Both the position numbers and the translations under genes were made by a program. The notes below the pieces were generated by a model. It did no database searches. It was not told the DNA's origin and saw nothing but the letters and a program-made list of their open reading frames with translations. Below, piece after piece: positions 54,406-64,000 of a stretch of DNA of 64,000 bases. Each line of letters begins with the position of its first letter. Positions within the stretch are counted from its first letter, which is position 1. The DNA is taken from assembly GCA_029582165.1 (NCBI GenBank), contig CM055885.1, positions 12,460,729 to 12,524,728 of the forward strand, written 5' to 3'. This DNA is from Portulaca oleracea. Taxonomy: Eukaryota > Streptophyta > Magnoliopsida > Caryophyllales > Portulacaceae.

Positions 54406-57400
54406 GCAATTTGCACTAGTTCGAGGTCAATAATCATAATAAGACGTATCACCACAATATTTCAATCTGGGGTGAGTTGCTTTAACTAAATTAAACACAT
54501 GTTCTCATGACTATTCAATTTATTCAAAGTTAATAACAAATTATGTAGCGACCCTAAGCATAAAAACACATTCTTTCTAACCGAGTTTTACCCCTATTTA
54601 ATCTTTGTCAATCCAACTCAAAATAACAATATTTCGATTCGATGATTAAGAGTCTAAACCAAGTAAAAGGTGATCGATAAATTAATATGACAAGCAATTC
54701 ACAAAAACTAAATGAACTCCAACAAATTACTTTGTACTGAAATTAAATACCAAAGGTTAATTGAATGACATCGAGTTTATCCCCTAAACTAAGAAACTAA
54801 CAACTCATAGTTGATAAAAACTACTACTAAAGTAACACAAATCAAACTGAAAAATATAACTGTGTCTAGGATAAGCGATAACCACGATTCGACGATTGAA
54901 TAAAAATCTTTTCTTGCGAAAGTTTCATTCTCCCAAGATTGAATATCCAAGCTCAGAATTTTTCTAGGTTAAAAACTCCTCCTCATGTGTGCGTGTCTAC
55001 TCCTTTTTATATCACGTGTAGAATGTCAGGTGGAGGAGACGCGAGTGGTGCCTCCTTAGGCGCTGATCGCGCATCTTGACGTTTCAGCGTATTCCACAAG
55101 CCAGGCGTTGGCAGCGCTTTAGCAAGTGCCGATGTAGTTTCGGTAGGTGTGGGTAGCTCTTCCTTTAGTCTTCACTGCCCCTCTCTTTATTTCAGGTGCG
55201 ACTAGCTCTAGATGAGGCATAGCCAGCACTTACTTCTATAGCTCTAAATTGGGCCGAGCTTTTATTTTGGGCTTGTTATTCTCTAAAATTTCACCAATCT
55301 CCAAACCAAGTGAAGTATCTATGAATATATGTAAAAATAACAAGTTAAATCACAAATTAACCCAAATTTCACATGTTAAGTACCTAATTAACCATATAAA
55401 ATATACACTTATCACTTCTGTTTTGATTTTCCCACTTTTAATGTTAGTTTCCATTTTTGTCCCTCCCTCCCTTACACTAATGTAATTCTCCTATAGGTGT
55501 ACTTATGCTTTCCTTGGTCCCTTTTGTAACTAACTCCAAGAGTCTTTTCCCACTCAATGTTCTTATAAGCATTAACATTGGGAAGGGAGAGGGTATTGAA
55601 TGCTGAATGAAAATAGAAGAAAAAGCTTGTATTCCTTTCCCTCTCAAAATCTTGTTTACTTTATCTTTAATCTAATGTGGTGGTGTTGCAAGCCAAATTT
55701 TTTATTGAATTGTAGTGGTTTAACCTTTAGCAATTCTTGGTGGATTTAATAGTTCTAGAGTGGTGGATTCTCCTTTACCCCAAGTTCATATCTTGGTGTG
55801 TTGTGCATCCTAGGGTTTGGTTAAGAACGATCAAAACACATTCAACATCTACATCAACTCAAGCAGGGAATCGCACCACAATATGCTCTTGCATCCTCCC
55901 TTTATGTTATTGGTTGGATCGTTAGGAACGATCGAAACACATTCATATACATACACCAAGGTCAATCACGATAGGATTGTGACCGTAGGTCTAACAACTG
56001 TGTCACTTGAGCTGTTGCATGGACCTCGGCGAAGGATCTCTTCGTTAAGATCTTGAGCGCCCCAGGGCAATAGTTGGAGTGTTGTCAGATGTAATCCCTG
56101 CCCCCGCTTTTTACATTCCTGGGTTGGACAGATTAGGTTAGATCATAGTGGTTATCATCTTTTTCGCCCCTAATCAACTGATCTAATTAAGTATTAGGCT
56201 ATTACAAAAAAATGGTTAATATATGTACTAACAATATTATTTTTTAGTGTTAGCTCTATTTTCTTTTAAGTAATTATTGGAATGTATGACATCAAAAATT
56301 TCATTATAATGCTAGAGTTAATAAAATAAATAATTGTTAACTCTATAATAATTGTTAATAATTAAACATAACAACCATACCAACACATGCAATTTTTGTC
56401 CGAGCAAAGAAAAAAATAAATAAAAACATAAAAACCATTATATTATATGTTAATGTTATTTTGTTAAATGTACGAGGGTATTAAAATAAATATTAAAGTA
56501 ATTATAATGTCAAAAAACAAAAGCTTTTTCTAAACGCTTGTTATAGTACCCTTTTGAAAATTAGATTTTTTGCAGCATTAATCAACGTTCGGATTCAGGT
56601 CAAATTTGGGTTTGGGTTGCCCAAATTCAGTAATGTCGAAATTCAGAAGATAAGTTGATGTCCGAACCCTTATTATGGATCAAACCTGGTCTACACAGTT
56701 TGGAAGGAACTAAATCCGGGTCAAAATCGAGACAATAGAAAAAAGAGAAATATTGTGTCTAAATACTCAATCAATGTTGGAATTCGAACAAAGCATTTAT
56801 GTCCAAACCTGGTTTTTCCACGGTTGGGAAATTCAGATATTCAGGTCTAAAAGTTTTTGCCAATGCCAGTTTTTTTGGATCTAAAAAGCTAATGTGAAAA
56901 GTCATGTACCAAACATCTTAATTAGCTCTTAAAAAGTGATTTTGGACCAGTAAAATTCAGTAGTAAGTAAATGTGGTAAATGTTCCTTTTTAGTAAAAAG
57001 TGATTTTGGACTTGTAAAAAACGAAGAAAATATAAAGATATTCAATTTATTTAAATTTATTTTTTTAGTTTTTTGTTAATTTTTAATTTTTAATTCTTTC
57101 GATTCATTTATTTTGTTATTATTTAATTATTTAAGAAAATATAAAGTAAAAATTAAATAAATAATGCTAATTTGTTCAAATTCAATTTTTATCATTTTTG
57201 TAAGTTTTGGTAAAATTTGATAAATTTTAATAATTTTTTTATAATACTTATCAATGGCGGGCTTACCGTTAGAATTTACATGTCAGTCCGAAAACCTTAT
57301 TACCACTCAGGACTTCAATTCATTTATTGCTTTTATTATTTCTAATTATTTGTTGCATTTATATTTCAATAACAATTTTATACTTTCACATATATACATA

Positions 57401-57640
57401 TATATACATATATATTCAATAAATTAATGGTTATGAAATTTTTAACTTTCATAGTTGAGATTTTTTTTCAATTATAGTAGAATTTTCAACATATAAAATA
57501 TGAATTTTTCATATGCCATTATTTTTATTAACGTTAATTTTTATATTCACGAAAACTACATATTTTCTTATATTGTGAATAATATAAATATATTATTGTG
57601 TAGATTTAAACATAGTTATATGAACGTCAGAACATGGGAT
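54406..57640. other. Intergenic DNA, no gene recognised
   Basis: Mostly AT-rich. 54990-55290 and 55830-56130 are richer in G and C and look like fragments of old repeats, but I could not identify them; frames there are short. 56560-56860 has words such as TTCGGATTCAGGTC and GTCCGAACCC that recall the MITE at 57641. 57380-57415 is a TATACATA-type simple repeat. Confidence 0.45.
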
Positions 57641-57947
57641 GGCTATAGTTAGCGTTGGAAAAATTTTGTCTGACCCGAATCATCTGAATTGTCCGACTCG
57701 GAAAAAATCGGGTCTGGACATAGATTTTTCGTCCGAATTTTAATATTGACCGAATATTCGGACATAAAATTTATCTTTTTTCTATTTTCCGAACCCGATT
57801 TTTGCTTCATCCGAATTGTCCGAGTCGCTTCGACCCGAAATAAAATCGGGTCCGAACATGAATTTCTCGTCCAAATTTTGACATTGTCCGAATTTGTGTA
57901 ATCCAAATTTACTCAGACCCAAATTTTTTACGGCGCTAACTATAGCC
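57641..57947. mobile_element. TIR element (MITE) with GTCCGAA repeats
   Basis: 307 bp with perfect 14-bp ends GGCTATAGTTAGCG and CGCTAACTATAGCC; a weaker pairing continues inward. The interior repeats CCGAAT, GTCCGA and TCGGGTC words on both strands. No clear target duplication was found, so the superfamily is open. Confidence 0.75.
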
Positions 57948-58357
57948 TGTATGCCTGTATGGGAAGGTTGAATAGGCCCAACACTGACTGACTGAGGGCA
58001 GTGAAGAAATGAGAAAACTACAAGATTTAGATGCGTTTTGGGTACCCCGAATAAAAGCATATTCCATGGCCCACCTTTTTTTGTTTCGGTTAATGGATAA
58101 TTTTTGGTTTGGATTTTTCTTTACTTGTCAAATCTTTCTGCCTTACATTTTATGTTCTGTTCTTCGCCTGTCTGAGAGGCCAATGGAGGTATGGGAAACC
58201 TCGACTCATGACTCATGAGCAGTTCTTTTTGGGGAAACATCAACTCCCCAATAATTTTTTATGACTTTCCAAATTTTTGCCGCCTAGTGCATGCCATTGG
58301 AAAATCATAATGCATTTGTTTATGTGTTTAAAAATTAAAAATCTAATTAAATTTAAG

Positions 58358-59021
58358 ATTTTTGGACGATAATACACTGAACTTTATGGATATTGGACAA
58401 TATAATATACTGAATTTTTTTTTGGACTCTAATACACTGAACTTTGAGAGTATGAGACAATAATGCACTCAGATCTATTCAGCTGGTGGTTGACGCAGTA
58501 ACTGTGATACTTTGGCCCTGTTCTTTTCTGCGGTTGGCAATCATGCACTATTCCACCGCATGATTTGCAACTCACCGCATGAGCACAAATCATTACTTTT
58601 ATTTCTCCTCACTCTTCTCTCTCTTCACTTTTCTCCTCTACTTTTTACATTCTCTCTCCTCACCTACCCCACATACCAATAACCTACCACAATTCCACCA
58701 CAATTCCACCACACCCCACCGCAAAATACCGCAGAAAAGAACAGGGTCTTTGACGTGTCATTTTTCTTTTTCTTTTTTCAAAAAAAATATATTAGTCATC
58801 CTACTTATGTGTATTTTCTTACACGACAAAATTTTTTTATGAAGAAAATAGAAAAACGACACCTCAAAGTAGGACATCCATCACGTCAACCACCAGCTGA
58901 ATTGGTCTGAATGCATTATTGTCCAATACCCTCTAAGTTCAGTGTATTAGAGTCCAAAAAAAAGATTCAGTGTATTATTATCCAATACCCCTAAAGTTCA
59001 GTGTATTATCGTCCAATATTC
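58358..59021. mobile_element. TIR element of the CACTGAACTTT family (Mutator-like)
   Basis: Inverted arms of about 150 bp start near TTGGACGATAATACACTGAA and end at CAGCTGGTGGTTGACG. They are made of tandem phrases as in 49020-49375. TTAAATTTAA occurs at both flanks (58348-58357 and 59023-59032), fitting a 9-10-bp duplication. A second MITE is nested inside. No transposase. Confidence 0.78.
58514..58748. mobile_element. MITE nested in the previous element
   Basis: 235 bp with ends GGCCCTGTTCTTTTCTGCGG and (reverse complement of the right end) GACCCTGTTCTTTTCTGCGG. TTT flanks both sides (58511-58513, 58749-58751), which suits a 3-bp duplication as in PIF/Harbinger (Tourist-like) MITEs. The interior repeats CACCGC and CCACAATTCCA words. 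Confidence 0.75.
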
Positions 59022-59753
59022 TTTAAATTTAAATATTGGTTTGAGTTTGGGGTGTATTTGGTTGAAAACTAAATGATTTCAGAAGAAATTGTATTTAAGA
59101 GAAAATAATTTTCCATGTGAAATTTCTCTTATTTGGTATGCAAATAAATCGTTTTATGAAAATTGGTATGCTCAGTGGCGAAGCCAGACTTTAAAGTCTG
59201 GGGTGTCAAAATAAAAAAATTTTAAATACTACATTCGATGTGAATTTTGAAAATGTAGAACTTTTAAATAACTGAATATTAAATAACATGAAATTTAACA
59301 TTAATATTGGAAAAAGTAAGATATACTTTAAACATCTTAAATGTGCACGATGAGTGATCATATTTTGAAAGTAAACCATAATTTTTTCATGGAAAAACTT
59401 ATAGTGAGTTGACAATCATGACAACTACCACAACGAAGACACATTTCATTCATAAATATGTCAACTTTTATCGTCATCGTTCATTATTTTTATTTAGTAC
59501 AACATTATAAAATATATTTTCTTAATTAAAATTTTTTTTGCAAAATTTTTTAAAATTTAAATATCTTAAATCTAAGTTTTAGCCTAGTAAACAAGCATAT
59601 TTTGAAAAATATTGATTTTAATTTTTTTAAAATAAACTAAAATTTCATATATATATATTATAATTTTATGTTAAATAAAAAAATTAATGGTTAAGATAAA
59701 ACTTAATACATCTTAGAATAAGATTTATTTTACTTCGGTGGTTATCATGGTTG
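59022..59753. other. AT-rich intergenic DNA
   Basis: No gene. The phrase CAGTGGCGAAGCCAGA at 59174-59189 is a common plant transposon-end phrase, but no matching second end was found. Confidence 0.4.
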
Positions 59754-60389
59754 TCAAATGAAGATCTTTGGAATATCTTTCTTATGGTTTTTGAATCGTA
59801 AGATTTGGAGTAGAATTGAGCAAGTTCTCATTGATTCTTTATAGCTATGTACATAGGAGTTTTATGTAATAGTTTGTGATGTCATCTATGTAGTGAATGA
59901 TGTAAACTTGTAATATTTGATTCTTGATGGAGGGTCACGCCTAAGGGGCCTAGGATTACTATAATTAAATAGACCCTTTGGGAGCCTCTTGTAACACACA
60001 TTATTCAATATCAATCAAATACAAATCAAAACACAATATGTTGTTTTCTCTCTAGTTTCAAACTAGAATTGTAGTTCTCTCGGGGGAGGAATACGCCCAT
60101 CTCTACTTCTATTCTAGGGTTGGCATCCTTAGAAGGTGAAAGGTAGAATTGGAGGAATCATTGGAGTGGACCGAGTGGTGTGCCTATATCTCCATTGAAG
60201 AATCCAAAGCCATTATCAATCGTTCAAACATATCTTGGTGAGTTTCAAACGTTGCTTGTTTGATCTTTCTTGTTCATCTACATTGTTTACATTCATCCAT
60301 CCTTACATTCAATCGTTCATTCATAAAGAACCACATAAAGATCCTAGCCTTGTTGTGTGATTTGATCATTTTGATCCTATCATACATCA
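59754..60389 (+). repeat. 5' LTR (5'-truncated)
   Basis: It ends CATACATCA, as does the nested element's LTR. 59754-59771 matches the last visible bases of the 3' LTR (63983-64000) at 16 of 18 positions. The first 182 bp of the 3' LTR have no counterpart left of 59754, so this LTR seems cut off at its 5' end. The end point is inferred. Confidence 0.65.
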
Positions 60390-60392
60390 AAA

Positions 60393-60406
60393 TTGGTATC
60401 AGAGCC
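60393..60406 (+). promoter_or_regulatory. Primer-binding site, initiator tRNA-Met type
   Basis: TTGGTATCAGAGCC three bases after the LTR end. Confidence 0.9.
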
Positions 60407-60635
60407 TAGGAGATTGAGTCTCGTGGTTCTTGTTACCATCTTTTCACAATCTTGTTACCATCTTTTGATCCTATCATACACAAAACACGTCCCACACAAA
60501 ACTCCACAAAGAACCCCAAAACCAAACACATTCCCTCACAAAACCATAGCGAAACACAAACCCCCCATGTCTCCTACACCCAAAACCCCAAAACCGTGAG
60601 TCTTGAAGGATCTTTCTTGCGAAGATTGATTCTAA

Positions 60636-61600
60636 ATGGCTAGTACAAGCTTTCCAACGAAGTCCCCCACGAATTCCCAAGAGGATGTAGAAGGAATGAA
60701 GCAAAAAATCACTCATCTCACCGACCAATTGAAGAAGTATATGCATCTTCAACATAGAGAGATGCATGATGATTCTTATGTTGGGAATCCCCATGATGAT
60801 GATGAGGACACACAAAGTGAAAGAAGTAGACGTCCAAGAAGGGAGGATAGGTTCGACTTCAAGGTGGAGATACCGGACTTTGAAGGGAGTCTTGATCCGG
60901 AGGTTTTCTTGGATTGGATGCAAACCGTAGAAAGAGTCTTTGATCTTAAAGATGTGAATGATGATAAGAAGGTCAAGTATGTTGCCTTGAAATTACGAAA
61001 GCATGCAAGCATTTGGTGGACAAACTTGCAAAAGAAGCGAGAAGCTAAAGGAAAGGATAAGGTACGTTCATGGGATAAGATGAAGAAGAAGCTTCAAGAG
61101 AAGTTCTTACCACCTAGCTATCTACGTGACAACTACTACAAACTTCAAAAGTTGATCCAAGGAGGAAAAAGCGTAGAGGAGTACACCAAGAATTCGAGCA
61201 TCTGCTTTGGAGGTGTGACCTTAAAAGGACGAGCCACAAACTTTGTTACGTTATCTTATTGGTCTTGATGATTGGATTAGACATATTGTTGAGTTGCAAC
61301 CCTATAAAACTTTGGATGAATTGAGTTGTTTATCACTCAAAGTTGAACGGCAAAGGAGAAATAAAGGTAAAGAAGTCTTGAACAAGTACCAAGCTCCACA
61401 AAAATCAACCTACCCTACACTTCCATTCCCTACGCAACAAAGACCATCCATATCTTCTAAATCACCCTGCATCAAAAGCACCACAAATCAGCCATAAACC
61501 ACCCCCAAACCCACTATCTCCGAACCAAGAACCCTTGCCCCAAGGAGATGTTTTCGTTGCCAAGGTTTAGGTCACTATGCTTCGGAGTGTCCTAACAAGA
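60636..61600 (+). pseudogene. Gag of the right-hand Ty3/gypsy element (two frameshifts)
   Basis: Starts MASTSFPTKSPTNSQED. A heptad-like region is followed by an acidic/basic segment and the gag core (EVFLDWMQTVERVFDLKDV, HASIWWTNLQ, EKFLPPSYLRDNYYKLQ). One base seems lost near 61190 and another near 61220, so the frame shifts twice before resuming at LRYLIGL. A CCHC knuckle, CFRCQGLGHYASECPN, lies at about 61549-61596 in the pol frame. It keeps the Trp-Trp pair that is broken in the nested relative. Confidence 0.88.
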
Positions 61601-61611
61601 GGGTAGTATCT

Positions 61612-63957
61612 TTGGTTGAATACCAAACGTCATTATATGTTCAACCAGAAGGAGATAATGATGTATGTGAGGAAGAAAATGAGGAAAATAATGTGGAAGA
61701 AGAGGAGTATGTAGAAGAACCGAATGATGGAGAGTTACTTGTTGTAAGAAGAGCCTTGAATGTAGCTCATGTGCCGAATGACCAAGTACAAAGGGAGGCT
61801 ATCTTTCACTCTCGTTGTACCATCAAAAGAAAAGTATGCTCATTGATCATAGATGGAGGAAGTTGCACCAATGCCGCCTCTACAGCAATGGTCAAGAAGT
61901 TGCAATTGGAGGTTAGCCCTCATCCCACACCTTACACTATACAATGGCTAAGCCAAGGCCAAGGCATTCGTGTGGTCCAAAGAGTCTTGGTAAGACTTTC
62001 AATCGGCAAGAATTATAAAGATTCATTATGGTGTGATATTATTCCTATGGATGCTTGTCATATTTTGTTGGGAAGACCATGGTTATTTGATAGGAGTGTC
62101 ATACATGATGGGAGAGCCAACACTTACACTTTCACCCTCAATCGAAAGAAGATCACTTTGACACCTCTAGCACCATCGTCTATCTCTTGGCCTAAGGAGA
62201 ATGAAAGCAACATTGTGACATTTATGAAGGCGGAATATCACGAGTATGAAGAGCATAAAAGTCTTATTCTTGCAAACTTGGAGGAAAGAAAAACTCCACC
62301 AAGCAACCATCCATTCTTGAATTCTCTTTTGGAGCGATTATCTCATATGTTCCCTAAGGAGATGCCTCATGGGTTGCCACCAAAACGAGAGATTCAACAC
62401 AAAATAGATATTGTCCCAGGATCTATGCTACCAAATAAGCCGGCCTATAGAATGAATCCAACGGATACAAATGAAGTGCAAAGACAAGTGGAAGACCTAT
62501 TAGCTAAGGGTTTGATTCGTGAGATCCTTAGCCCTTGTGCTGTTCCCGCCCTATTAGTACCAAAGAAGGATGGGTCACAAAGAATGTGCATGGATTGCCG
62601 CGCCATCAACAAAATCACAATCAAGTACAGGTTTCCAATACCTAGACTCGAAGATCTATTGGACGAACTACATGGAAGCATGGTATTTTCCAAGATTGAT
62701 CTTAGAAGTGGATATCATTTGAATAAAGGAGCCGATGCTTTATCAAGGAGGTATATGTTGGTTCATATACTTGAATCTAGAGTGCTTGGACTTGAGCATA
62801 TCAAAGCATTATATGAGGCGGATGAAGATTTCAAAGAAGTTTATGAGGTTTGTAAGAAGCATCCCCACCAACTCTTTCATATTGAGTATGGATTTCTTTT
62901 TAAGGGAAATCAATTATGCATTCCCAAGAGTAGTATTCATGAGCTATTGATATTGGAAGTGCATGGAGGATCTCTTGCCGGTCATTTTGGAATAGAGAAG
63001 ACATATCTTATGATGAAAGAACACTATTTTTGGCCAAGAATGATCAAAGATATCGAGCATATGATCAAGCGTTGTAATATGTGCAATCTTTCTAAAGCTC
63101 ATGCTTTACCTCAAGGATTATATACGCCATTGCCTATACCTCAAGGTCCATGGGAAGATGTAAGCTTAGATTTTGTGGTTGGGTTGCCAAGAACTCAAAG
63201 AGGTAAAGATTCTATTGTGGTAGTTGTTGATCGATTCTCAAAGATGGCACACTTTATAGCTTGCCATACTACATATGATGTGGTCAAAGTAGCAAATCTA
63301 TATTTTCAAGAAGTTGTGAAGCTTCATGGAATTCCTAAATCCATGGTTAGTGATCGTGATTCAAAGTTCCTAAGTCACTTTTGGTTGACCTTATGGAAGA
63401 AATTGGGAACTATGTTGAAGTTCAGTTTTGAAGCAAATAAATGAGTTGAAGAGATAAAGAAGCTACATACTGAAGTAAGGGAGGAGATTACCAAGTATAC
63501 TCAAGAAGTTGCAAGCAAAGTGAACAAGGGAAGGAAACGAGTTATTGTTGAACCTGGAGATCTAGTATGGATACATTTGAAGAAAGAGAGGTTTCCTTTA
63601 AGAAGAAAGGGTAAACTTGTTCCCAGAGGAGATGGACCATATGAAGTATTGGAGAGGATTGGAGATAATGCTTACAAGTTGAAGTTAGGAGATGACTATG
63701 AAGGAAGTGTTACTTTCGATGTAAGTGATTTGAAACCTTACTATGGTCAAGAAGATGAGTTACCTAGTTTGAGGACAAACTCTTCTCAACTAGGGGGGAA
63801 TGATGTACATTTGGAGGCTAAAGTACATCAAGGAAGTAATCAAGAAGGAATTCAAGCTTTTATTGAAGAAGAGGTTAAGTCATTATTATCAAATCATACG
63901 ATGAATGACATCAATGGCTATATGGGATTACTTTGTTCAATATCTCAAGATCTATAA
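61612..63957 (+). pseudogene. Pol of the right-hand Ty3/gypsy element with two internal deletions
   Basis: The protease has SLIIDGGSCTNAAS (about 61843-61884). RT begins normally (MCMDCRAINKITIKYRFPIP) up to DLRSGYH, then jumps in frame at about 62718 to LNKGADALSRR. This removes about 900 bp that carry the catalytic Asp pair of RT and RNase H. Integrase follows with its zinc module (HGGSLAGHFG, KRCNMC) and the two Asp blocks LDFVVGLP and VSDRDSKF. A second deletion at about 63416-63426 removes about 240 bp including the catalytic Glu. A TGA at 63442-63444 separates this from the C-terminal tail, which continues to 63957 inside the 3' LTR. The 610-residue frame before it is otherwise open. 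Confidence 0.9.
63789..63800 (+). promoter_or_regulatory. Polypurine tract
   Basis: ACTAGGGGGGAA immediately before the 3' LTR start TGATGTACAT. Confidence 0.8.
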
Positions 63958-64000
63958 TCCTATTGAAGACGAAGTCTAAGAATCAAATAAAGATATTTGG
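63801..64000 (+). repeat. 3' LTR, start only
   Basis: Begins TGATGTACATTTGG after the polypurine tract and runs off the window. The integrase tail reads about 155 bp into it, as in the nested relative. Confidence 0.85.

Larger units (their letters stand above)
59754..64000 (+). mobile_element. Ty3/gypsy retrotransposon, internally deleted, runs off the window
   Basis: Partial 5' LTR, initiator tRNA-Met primer site, gag, protease, half an RT, integrase, polypurine tract and the start of the 3' LTR. Protein blocks match the nested element at 16136-22904 closely, so they are related families. Two large internal deletions remove most RT plus RNase H and the last third of the integrase core. The element is non-autonomous. 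The 3' LTR continues beyond 64000. Confidence 0.93.

Overview
The window is nuclear DNA of a flowering plant, most likely a eudicot. It carries two ordinary plant genes: a C-terminal RING-finger protein, and a seven-exon purple acid phosphatase with plant-type introns. Nearly everything else is transposable elements: Ty3/gypsy, Ty1/copia, Mutator-like and foldback elements, and MITEs. I recognised no RNA gene, CRISPR array, operon or prokaryotic feature.

Layout. 1-316 is the end of an LTR that cuts into a decayed plant-mobile-domain (PMD) gene (317-1781, minus). 1782-3058 holds an array of small GC-rich hairpins and a 660-bp near-perfect inverted repeat. 3059-5488 is AT-rich and noncoding. 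5494-28969 is one very large Tat/Ogre-type Ty3/gypsy element with 5-bp target duplications (GTGGG). It holds decayed gag, PR, RT, RNase H, a second RNase H and IN on the plus strand, and two antisense genes (a DUF7745-like one and a PMD one). A younger 6.77-kb Ty3/gypsy element (16136-22904, minus, duplication CGATA) sits inside the C-terminal part of the antisense PMD gene. 29559-30070 is a tandem repeat of about 161 bp. 30825-33347 is a gag-only copia element with duplication ATCTG.

The gene pocket is 36.7-46.2 kb. The RING gene (CDS 38093-39133, plus) and the purple acid phosphatase gene (40271-46069, minus) are convergent. The 3.4-kb first intron of the phosphatase gene carries a non-autonomous Mutator-like element. 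Beyond it, a former (TA)n microsatellite has taken two insertions, one of them a 5.1-kb giant foldback element (47029-52173). Its arms of about 1.9 kb are built from a degenerate GATGTCCATTTTG-type repeat; it is the least familiar structure here. 52-59 kb is AT-rich with several MITEs and TIR elements. 59754-64000 is an internally deleted Ty3/gypsy element of the same general type as the nested one.

The two genes are independent: one is a putative E3 ubiquitin ligase, the other a secreted metallophosphatase. The transposon coding regions are almost all broken by stops, frameshifts or deletions; the copia gag and the second RNase H region of the Tat element are the only long intact frames. All comparisons were made by eye. 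Identities and family assignments rest on recognised motifs, not on database searches.
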